17,130 nucleotides of DNA. Source: Mxb001 sp964537955 (GTDB lineage Bacteria; Actinomycetota; Actinomycetes; S36-B12). The stretch lies in assembly GCA_964537955.1 (NCBI GenBank), contig CAZICY010000037.1:1-17130 (forward strand), in the 5' to 3' direction. The translations under genes were made by a program, and so were the position numbers. The notes under the pieces are model-generated. The model worked only from the letters and a program-made list of their open reading frames with translations. It had not been told where the DNA came from and ran no database searches. Below, piece by piece: positions 1 through 6,084 of this stretch (position 1 is its first letter; the number at the start of each line of letters is the position of its first letter).

Positions 1-323
1 AGCACGAGTCGAGCGACCCCTCGCACATCATCAGCCAGAAGGCGCGCGACATGGACATGGAGCGCCTGGGCTGGTTCGCCGAGGGCCGCCACGACCTCGT
101 GCTCGAGACGATGCCGGAGTTCATGACCGTGCGGCCCGAGGCGATGTTCGCCCACTACCTCATGATGGCCGGGGCCATGGGCGAGGCCGACTTCGTCGCG
201 CCGGGCGTGCAGTACAGCGACTACGAGAACGCGATCGGCACCAGCCAGGTGCACGTGTGGTTCGACAAGCCCGCCACCGGCTGGTCACGCTCTACTTCAG
301 ACGCGGCCAAGGCGAGCGCCTGA
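1..323 (+). CDS. Class III extradiol ring-cleavage dioxygenase, C-terminal part (5' truncated)
   Basis: Reading opens at base 3 with no start, so the gene begins outside the window. About 106 C-terminal residues remain and stop at TGA 321-323. The stretch from SHIISQKARD through LGWFAEGRHD, PEAMFAHYLMMAGAM and ending near SQVHVWFDKP resembles the C-terminal helix and tail of LigB-type non-haem Fe(II) dioxygenases (protocatechuate 4,5-, homoprotocatechuate 2,3- and related catechol dioxygenases), which open an aromatic diol ring with O2. The metal ligands of the family lie mostly in the missing part, so activity and substrate cannot be judged. The stop overlaps the next start by one base (TGATG), which indicates translational coupling with the FAH-family gene, a usual partner in meta-cleavage pathways. 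Family call is fairly firm; substrate is unknown. Confidence 0.75.
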   Translation, partial: HESSDPSHIISQKARDMDMERLGWFAEGRHDLVLETMPEFMTVRPEAMFAHYLMMAGAMGEADFVAPGVQYSDYENAIGTSQVHVWFDKPATGWSRSTSDAAKASA

Positions 324-1201
324 TGCCCGAGTACCGCCGCATCCTGCTCGACGGCTACCCCTGCGAGGTACGCCGCGAGGGCGACGCCCTGGTGGCCGGT
401 GACGGTCGCGAGGTCGGCGTCGACGAGGCCATCCACCTGCCGCCGACCGAGCCCACCAAGATCATCGCGGTACACCTCAACTACGCGAGCCGCACCGAGG
501 AGTTCATGACCAAGCTCCCGCCGGCGCCGACGTACTTCCACAAGCCCATCACCGCGCTAAATTCCCACAAGGCCGGTGTCGTGCGCCCCGCGGGATGCAA
601 GTGGCTCAACTACGAGGGCGAGATCGTCATCGTCATCGGCCGCACCTGCCGCAATGTCTCCCCCGCGCAGGCAGGCGACTACATCGCGGGCTATTCGATC
701 GGCAACGACTACGGCCTCCATGACTTCCGCGACACCGATGCGGGTTCGATGCTGCGCGTCAAGGGCTCCGACACCCTCGCGCCCGTCGGCCCTGGAGTCG
801 TCACCGACTGGGACTTCCGCAACAAGGGCATCCGCACCCTCGTCAACGGCGTCGCGAAGCAGGATTCGACGACGGCGGAGATGGAGTGGGACATGCACTA
901 CCTCGTCGCCGACATCGCGCGCACCATCACGCTGGTGCCCGGCGACCTGCTCTTCTCCGGCACGCCCGCGTTCTCCCGGCCCGTGCAGCCCGGCGACATC
1001 GTCGAGGTCGAGGTCGAGGGACTCGGACGGCTCACCAACCACATCGTCGAGGGCCCCACGCCGATCCGCACCGACGTCGGCGCACAACCGACCGAGTCGG
1101 AGGAGGTCGTCTCCACCGCACTGGGCGGCGACTGGGAGTACCGCGGCATCCGCACCCCGAGCAAGGACCTGTATCCGTCCACCGTGGAGGAGAAGAAGTG
1201 A
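323..1201 (+). CDS. Fumarylacetoacetate hydrolase family enzyme, HpaG-like decarboxylase/isomerase
   Basis: A 292-residue protein. I chose ATG 323 because it overlaps the upstream stop (TGATG) and follows an AAGGCGA purine run; an in-frame ATG at 257 would lie deep inside the dioxygenase gene. Seen: KIIAVHLNY near the start of the fold, the acidic pair in NYEGEIVIVIG (family metal ligands), AGYSIGNDYGLHDFR with the next metal-site Asp, LRVKGSDTLAPVGP, and the closing VPGDLLFSGTP motif. GYSIGNDY...LRVK..D.L.P is closer to HpaG (5-oxopent-3-ene-1,2,5-tricarboxylate decarboxylase / hydroxyheptadienedioate isomerase) than to true fumarylacetoacetase. The family handles dicarboxylic ring-cleavage products with Mg2+ or Mn2+, which fits a place after the extradiol dioxygenase. 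The exact reaction is inferred. It overlaps the ferredoxin gene by four bases (GTGA). Confidence 0.88.
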   Translation: MPEYRRILLDGYPCEVRREGDALVAGDGREVGVDEAIHLPPTEPTKIIAVHLNYASRTEEFMTKLPPAPTYFHKPITALNSHKAGVVRPAGCKWLNYEGEIVIVIGRTCRNVSPAQAGDYIAGYSIGNDYGLHDFRDTDAGSMLRVKGSDTLAPVGPGVVTDWDFRNKGIRTLVNGVAKQDSTTAEMEWDMHYLVADIARTITLVPGDLLFSGTPAFSRPVQPGDIVEVEVEGLGRLTNHIVEGPTPIRTDVGAQPTESEEVVSTALGGDWEYRGIRTPSKDLYPSTVEEKK

Positions 1202-1386
1202 AGATCTACGTCGACATGGACAAGTGCCAGCACTACGGCCAGTGCACCTTCGAGGCACCCACCGTCTTCGCACTCAATGACGACGGGAAGCTGGAGTACG
1301 TCGGCGACGTCGATGACGCGCTGGCTGGCCAGGTCGAGGCTGCGGCCGACGTCTGCCCGATGCAGGCCATCGAGATCTCTGCCTGA
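1198..1386 (+). CDS. Small [3Fe-4S]-type ferredoxin
   Basis: A 62-residue acidic protein. GTG 1198 is the chosen start: it overlaps the upstream TGA (GTGA) and follows a strong Shine-Dalgarno run, GGAGGAGAAG. The cluster motif is CQHYGQC near residues 10-16 and CPMQAI near 53-58. The usual second Cys of the C-x2-x-x2-C...CP pattern is Tyr here, as in actinobacterial P450 ferredoxins that vary this residue, so a [3Fe-4S] rather than [4Fe-4S] cluster is expected. EAPTVFAL and the acidic DGKLEYVGDVDD segment are typical of the group. Role: one-electron carrier in the cytoplasm from the adjacent FAD reductase to an oxygenase, most often a cytochrome P450. No oxygenase lies in the window. It ends in a one-base overlap with the reductase. 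Confidence 0.93.
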   Translation: MKIYVDMDKCQHYGQCTFEAPTVFALNDDGKLEYVGDVDDALAGQVEAAADVCPMQAIEISA

Positions 1387-2537
1387 TGACGCAGGTCGTC
1401 GTCGTAGGCGCGGGGCTGGGCGGCCTGCGCGCCGCGGAGTCGCTGCGCGGCCAGGGCTTCGATGTCATGGTCATCGGCGACGAGTCGCACCTGCCCTACA
1501 ACCGGCCGCCGCTGTCCAAGGAAGCACTCAAGGGCGGCGTCGAGGTCGAGGGCCTGCACTTCCGTCGCAAGCACGACGACATCGACTGGCGCCTCGGTGC
1601 AGCAGCGACCGGCTGCTCGCTCGCCTCGCGCATGGTGATGGTGGATGACGCGGCGTACCCGTTCGACGGGCTCGTGATCGCCAGCGGCATCCGGCCGCGC
1701 CACCTCCCTGTCTCGGGGCCGCAGCCCCCGGTGCTGCGCACTGCCGAGGACGCGCTGCACCTGCGCGAGCGACTCACTCCCGGCACGAGCCTGCTCGTCG
1801 TCGGCGCGGGTTTCATCGGCTGCGAGGTTGCAGCGACCGCACGCCAGCTCGGCTGCGAGGTCACGGTGACGGCGTACGACGCGGAGCCCATGCTGCGCCC
1901 GCTCGGTCCGGAGCTCGGTGCGGCGATGAAGGCTCACCACGAGGCGCACGGCGTGACCTTCCACCTCGGCCAGGGAGTGAAGGAATTCCACGCGGACGGC
2001 GTCACGCTCTCCGACGGCTCGCGACTCACGGCCGACGTCGTGATCGAGGCGGTGGGCAGCGTGCCCAATGTCGAGTGGCTGCACGGCAACGACCTCAACC
2101 TCGAGGACGGCGTGCTCACCGACAACCTCATGCGCGTCGTGGGCACCGATGTGCCCGTCGTCGCCGTCGGTGACATCGCGCGCTTCCCCAATCCGCGCTT
2201 CGACGACGTCCCGCGACGAATCGAGCACTGGAACCTCCCCACCGAGACAGGCAAGCGCGCGGGCCAGACTCTCGGGGCTCTCCTCAATGGCGAGCAGCCG
2301 ACCGGCGACTTCCGTCCGATGCCGTCCTTCTGGAGCGACCAGTACGACGTCTCCCTGCAGTCTTACGGCCTGCCCTCGCTCGGCACCCCGACCCTCGTCG
2401 ACGGTGAGTGGAGCGGCGACTGCATCGTGGAATACGTGCGCGATGACGAGGTCGTCGGCGTCGTCGGCGTGAACCGCACGAAAGACCTCATGCACTACCG
2501 CAAGGAGATCGGCCACGAGGCGGTCGGCAGCGCGTGA
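1386..2537 (+). CDS. FAD-dependent NAD(P)H:ferredoxin reductase
   Basis: A 383-residue pyridine nucleotide-disulphide oxidoreductase-fold protein of the rhodocoxin/putidaredoxin reductase group. ATG 1386 overlaps the ferredoxin stop (TGATG). Seen: N-terminal FAD motif GAGLGG at residues 8-13, PYNRPPLSKE near 38-47, a second dinucleotide motif GAGFIG at 140-145, the flavin-closing VPVVAVGDIARF near 257-268, and a C-terminal FWSDQYDVSLQ segment typical of the reductase C domain. The second nucleotide site lacks an obvious Arg pair for the NADPH phosphate after its beta strand (TAYDAEPML), which favours NADH; that is inference. It should pass electrons from NAD(P)H to the ferredoxin encoded just before it. 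It overlaps the decarboxylase start by four bases. Confidence 0.93.
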   Translation: MTQVVVVGAGLGGLRAAESLRGQGFDVMVIGDESHLPYNRPPLSKEALKGGVEVEGLHFRRKHDDIDWRLGAAATGCSLASRMVMVDDAAYPFDGLVIASGIRPRHLPVSGPQPPVLRTAEDALHLRERLTPGTSLLVVGAGFIGCEVAATARQLGCEVTVTAYDAEPMLRPLGPELGAAMKAHHEAHGVTFHLGQGVKEFHADGVTLSDGSRLTADVVIEAVGSVPNVEWLHGNDLNLEDGVLTDNLMRVVGTDVPVVAVGDIARFPNPRFDDVPRRIEHWNLPTETGKRAGQTLGALLNGEQPTGDFRPMPSFWSDQYDVSLQSYGLPSLGTPTLVDGEWSGDCIVEYVRDDEVVGVVGVNRTKDLMHYRKEIGHEAVGSA

Positions 2538-3886
2538 AGCTCGAGCGGGAGCGAGCACTCGATCACGCGCGCGACCTGGTCGCGGCGGCGTGGGAGGAGT
2601 TCGACACGGCGCGCGACATCGAGCCGCCGATCTCGCCTGAGTTGCTCGCCACCCTCGACCTGCCGCTGCCCGAGTCGGGCACCGACGTCGTCGAGGCGCT
2701 CGACGAGGCGGCGGAGGCCCTCGACCAGTCGCTCGCGCAGGCGCGTCCGCGCTATCTCGCCTACATCGGCTCGTCGGGCCTGGAGATCGGGGCGCTCGCC
2801 GACCTGCTCGCGCACTCCTACGACCCCAACCTCGCCCTGCACGCCGGCGCAGCCACGCTCATCGAGGCGCAGGCCCTGCGCTGGACGGCGGAGTTCGTCG
2901 GATTCCCCGCCGCGGGGGGCTCCTTCACCTCAGGCGGCACCGTCTCCAATGTCACCGCGCTCGCCGCGGCCCGCGAGCGCGCGGTGCCCGGGTCGCGCAG
3001 GCAGGGTACGCCGCAGGGCTCGGTCGTCTACTGCTCCTCGGATGCGCACTACTCCAATGTACGCGCGGCCGAGTTGCTGGGCATCGGGTCGGACAACGTG
3101 CGCGACGTGCCGATCGACGAGCACCGGCGGATGCGGCCCGATGCACTGGATCAGGTGATCCGCGCCGACCTCGCGGCTGGCCGCACGCCGATAGCGGTGG
3201 TGGCCACGGCGGGTACGACACTCACGGGCGCTATCGACCCGCTCGATGCGATTGCCGATATCTGCGCCGAGCACGGGATCTGGATGCACGTCGACGGTGC
3301 CTATGGCCTGCCGGCGGCCTCGGTGATGCCCGAGTGCTTCGCCGGGCTCGAGCGCGCCGACTCGGTCACGGTGGACGCGCACAAGTGGATGTTCGTGCCC
3401 AAGGCGTGCGGCATCGTCATGGTCCGCGATGAATCGTCGCTCGCGGCCGCCTTCGGTCACGAGACGTCGTACATCCCGGGCACGCGCAACGCGGTCGATG
3501 TGACGCTTGAGTACTCCCGCCCGCTGCGGGCGCTCAAGCTGTGGCTCGCCTTCCGCGTGCACGGCGCGGCGAAGTTCCGCGAGACGATCCAGCGCAACAT
3601 CGACCTCGCGCGCATGCTTCACGCGATGGCCGCGGAGCGCGACTGGGAGGTCGGGCCCACTCCGGACCTGTCCATCGTCCTCATGCGCAAGCCCGGCATC
3701 GACAACGCCGAGCTCGTGCAGCGGCTGCAGGCCGATGGCCGCGTCTACATCTCGCACGCGGCCGTCGATGGCGAGACGTGGCTGCGCCCCTGCTTCACCA
3801 ACGTGCGCACCACCGCGGCAGACGTCCAGGTCCTCATGGATGTGGCCGATGAGGTATCACTCACGGGTGACCCGCGAGACGGATAG
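2534..3886 (+). CDS. PLP-dependent group II decarboxylase, aromatic amino acid decarboxylase type
   Basis: 450 residues starting at GTG 2534, which overlaps the reductase stop (GTGA). Seen: SGGTVSNVTALAAARE for phosphate binding, His172 in SSDAHYSN (the PLP-stacking His), VATAGTT, Asp254 in HVDGAYG (pairs with the PLP pyridine nitrogen), and Lys284 in DAHKWMF (Schiff-base lysine). This is the complete catalytic set and order of DOPA/tyrosine/tryptophan and glutamate-type decarboxylases, and the length is normal. The fold forms cytoplasmic dimers. Substrate cannot be told from these motifs; decarboxylation to an aromatic amine would fit the oxygenase and ring-cleavage neighbours. Some family members in plants and insects are aldehyde synthases, which stays possible. 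It is the last gene of the operon and ends four bases from a convergent gene. Confidence 0.9.
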   Translation: MKLERERALDHARDLVAAAWEEFDTARDIEPPISPELLATLDLPLPESGTDVVEALDEAAEALDQSLAQARPRYLAYIGSSGLEIGALADLLAHSYDPNLALHAGAATLIEAQALRWTAEFVGFPAAGGSFTSGGTVSNVTALAAARERAVPGSRRQGTPQGSVVYCSSDAHYSNVRAAELLGIGSDNVRDVPIDEHRRMRPDALDQVIRADLAAGRTPIAVVATAGTTLTGAIDPLDAIADICAEHGIWMHVDGAYGLPAASVMPECFAGLERADSVTVDAHKWMFVPKACGIVMVRDESSLAAAFGHETSYIPGTRNAVDVTLEYSRPLRALKLWLAFRVHGAAKFRETIQRNIDLARMLHAMAAERDWEVGPTPDLSIVLMRKPGIDNAELVQRLQADGRVYISHAAVDGETWLRPCFTNVRTTAADVQVLMDVADEVSLTGDPRDG

Positions 3887-3890
3887 GTGG

Positions 3891-5531
3891 TCAGCCGCCC
3901 GAGACCGTGAGGACCGCGTCAGCGCCTAGCGAGCCCTGAGGGATTGTGCACGTCGCGGTGAACGCACGGCGGGGAGCATCGCTTTGGTAATCGAGGACCT
4001 GTGTCCGGCCCACCGGCAGCTTCGCACCCTTGGCGGTCCTGCACTCGATCACCAGCGTGAGTCCACCTGCGGCCGTGTAGGTGTCGGTCCTCCCTGTCTT
4101 CACCCAGATCGGGTCGAGCGGGAAGTTCTGGGTCGCTGGACGGCTGGCCGCCTTGCCGCCCAGCCGGTCCTCGATCTTGAGGACGGTCCGGCTCGAATCC
4201 ATGATGACTGCGCGCTTCCACGAGCCGCCCACGACGTTGCTGCCAGCCATCTCCAAGGTGACGCCATCGCGTGATCGCGACACGGAACCCGACATGCGCA
4301 GATTGCTACCGCCACCCCACAGGAGGGTGGCATGCGCCGTCGGGCCCACCGCGTAGTCGTAGGCAGCGTCCCGATTCTTGCCCGGGAGTCCGCGGTCGGA
4401 CAGCACCTCCACGCCAGAGGCAGCCGTGGCGGGCTTCGCGAACCACACGACCGCACCCTTATCCGCATGGCCATGGAATCGCGTGCCGGGACCGAAGCGC
4501 GCAATGACCTGCTGCTGGACCCTTCGGTCCTTGTCACGCCAGGAGAACCAGCCGGTCTCCGGGCAGGTCAGGAGGATGTCGCGATTGACGGAAGTTGGGT
4601 CGGGCGACGACTTCTGCCTGCCGTTGCCGATGACCGGGGTGAAGCCGTCGGGGAAGGTCACGGCATCTGCCGCGTCCTGGATGCGGGTGATCTCCTGCAG
4701 GATGCGCCGGTGGAACGCCGGGTCGCTCTCCACGCGTCTCGCAATCTGAGTCCAGAGACTGGCGTGGAGGTGCTGGTACCCGTTGGACTGCTCATGGGTG
4801 AATCCGCATGAGTCGTAGAGGCCATCGAGCTGCGCCTTGAGGCGATCCTTGGCGAACGCGGCCAACTCGGGGCGACCCAGGATCTCGGCCGCATTGAGAA
4901 GTTCGCGGTCGGCCATCACACCGTGATTGTGAGGCTTCATGCGCGGTGGCCCGTAGTAGCGCGCTTCATCCTTTGACGCTTCGACCAGGGCGTCTATGGC
5001 CGGAAGGAGGCGAGCGCGCTCAGCATCGGAGTCGGTGATCCGATAAAGGCACAGTGCGGTCTTGAGCCGCAGGGTGACCGCTGCCTCCGACCAGCCGACA
5101 TCGGAGAGCGACTTCCTGTCGATGCTGTCGCCGGGATCGGGATTCTCCTGGCTCATGTCGATGAAGAGATCGATGGCTCGGGAGATGTCAGCACGGCTCT
5201 GGGGCACGAGCCACCCGGCCGAATAGAAGGCCTGAGTGAGTGACGGGTCCGACTTGTGCTTGGCGACGAATCCATCCTCCCGGAACGGGACGCGCCAACC
5301 GCCCATCGTCAGAACCCCCGAGGTATAGATGCGGGACGTGTCCACATCGAACTTGCGGAGCGGGATCATGGCCTTGATGCAGGCAGGTTCTGAGATCGCC
5401 ACATCTGCACCCTCGTCACGGGTCTCGACGCCCGAGAAGCCCGACGCAGCGACGAGAGCAACCGGCAGGAGGAGCAGGGGCACGCGACGCCATACAGACT
5501 CAGGTAGGAGAGAGCGCCCTCGAAACACCAT
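3891..5531 (-). CDS. Secreted heparinase II/III-like polysaccharide lyase
   Basis: 546 residues from ATG 5531. The N-terminus is a signal peptide: Arg residues, then PLLLLPVALVAASGF near residues 18-32. An alpha/alpha-toroid region follows, with KPHNHGVMADRELLNAAEIL near 199-218 (Asn202, His203) and HEQSNGYQHLHASLW near 246-260 (Tyr252). The beta-sandwich half carries RFHGHADKGAVVWF near 351-364 (His353, His355, Asp357), the heparinase II/III signature, and YDYAVGPTAHATLLWGG near 391-407. Such enzymes cleave uronic-acid polysaccharides by beta-elimination, here outside the cell. Substrate (alginate, glycosaminoglycan, own exopolysaccharide) is unknown. The spacing of the purine run before ATG 5531 is too short for a normal ribosome site, so GTG at residue 17 is an alternative start. 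By eye the gene is less GC-biased than its neighbours, which may indicate transfer. Confidence 0.82.
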   Translation of the reverse strand: MVFRGRSLLPESVWRRVPLLLLPVALVAASGFSGVETRDEGADVAISEPACIKAMIPLRKFDVDTSRIYTSGVLTMGGWRVPFREDGFVAKHKSDPSLTQAFYSAGWLVPQSRADISRAIDLFIDMSQENPDPGDSIDRKSLSDVGWSEAAVTLRLKTALCLYRITDSDAERARLLPAIDALVEASKDEARYYGPPRMKPHNHGVMADRELLNAAEILGRPELAAFAKDRLKAQLDGLYDSCGFTHEQSNGYQHLHASLWTQIARRVESDPAFHRRILQEITRIQDAADAVTFPDGFTPVIGNGRQKSSPDPTSVNRDILLTCPETGWFSWRDKDRRVQQQVIARFGPGTRFHGHADKGAVVWFAKPATAASGVEVLSDRGLPGKNRDAAYDYAVGPTAHATLLWGGGSNLRMSGSVSRSRDGVTLEMAGSNVVGGSWKRAVIMDSSRTVLKIEDRLGGKAASRPATQNFPLDPIWVKTGRTDTYTAAGGLTLVIECRTAKGAKLPVGRTQVLDYQSDAPRRAFTATCTIPQGSLGADAVLTVSGG

Positions 5532-5619
5532 TCCCCCACAATCAGATGCGAACTTCTTGCAGCCAACTTGACGACCCGCAAATGTCCCACACGCTCACGC
5601 GTTGTTGCACAGCGATGAG

Positions 5620-6006
5620 TCAGCCCGGCCGATAGGTGGGCGTGTGTTGATGTTCTCTTGAGTTCGCCCACACAGGGCTCGACCCTACACGGGTCCCGGA
5701 GTTCCACGGAACGTGCGCACGAAGGGCACCCCCGACCTGAGTCGCAGGGCCCATCGTCGAGATGGCCGCGCCCGACGTGATCGGCGTCACCGAGCGGCGA
5801 TGGATCGACTCGCGCGACACCACGTCACTAGGGCGGTGAGCGAGGACGGCGAGCACGTTGCGCCGACGGGCCGCGGACGGCTCGACCTGGACACCGCCCT
5901 TGACGATGAGCCGGGGCCCGAGGACGGAGAAGTCGAGGGCTCCCTGGGCCTCGATGCGCAACACGGGCCCGCGAACCGCACCGAGAATCGGGCATTGACC
6001 GAGCAT
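5620..6006 (-). pseudogene. Probable remnant of a SARP/AfsR-type winged-helix regulator N-terminus
   Basis: A 128-residue reading frame from ATG 6006 (or 114 from GTG 5964). The stretch LDFSVLGPRLIVKGG, then RRRNVLAVLAHRPSDVVSRESI, follows the N-terminal OmpR-like DNA-binding domain of SARP regulators (pattern: F.VLGPL.V...G, R.R.LLA.LL..P..VVS...L). Immediately after, where the family has a D.LW....P..A..TL..HVS.LR recognition region, this frame becomes unrelated (SVTPITSGAAISTM) and stops early. I checked the other two minus frames past this point and saw no continuation. A true SARP needs the rest of the winged helix plus a BTAD domain, so this is probably a truncated relic. It lies 88 bases upstream of the lyase on the same strand. 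Alternative: a coincidental frame in intergenic DNA. Confidence 0.45.
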
Positions 6007-6036
6007 TCGACGACATCCGCTCGCTAACCCCCTGCT

Positions 6037-6054
6037 CTGCCCAGGGCAGCCCTG
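6037..6054. promoter_or_regulatory. Two overlapping perfect palindromes, candidate operator
   Basis: CTGCCC-A-GGGCAG (6037-6049) and CAGGGC-A-GCCCTG (6042-6054) are both perfect 6+1+6 inverted repeats sharing their middle arm. They lie 31 to 48 bases before ATG 6085, where the -35 box of the hydrolase promoter would be, and no good -35 hexamer is visible. CCCTGCTC also flanks the site as a direct repeat at 6030-6037 and 6058-6065. A dimeric regulator binding site is inferred; a mutually exclusive RNA hairpin pair is less likely because the predicted transcript starts downstream. Confidence 0.45.
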
Positions 6055-6072
6055 TGGCCCTGCTCCGACGAC

Positions 6073-6084
6073 TACGCTCACCTC
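6073..6084 (+). promoter_or_regulatory. Leaderless -10 promoter element
   Basis: TACGCT at 6073-6078 fits the actinobacterial TANNNT -10 consensus. Six bases separate it from ATG 6085, so transcription would begin at or within one base of the start codon. There is no Shine-Dalgarno sequence before this ATG, as expected for a leaderless mRNA. No clear -35 is present; the palindromes at 6037-6054 occupy that position. Confidence 0.5.

Noticed and set aside
257..322. In-frame ATG at 257 as the start of the FAH-family gene
   Set aside because: It would overlap the dioxygenase gene by 67 bases, and the added residues do not look like the family. ATG 323 has the stop/start overlap seen at every other junction of the operon.
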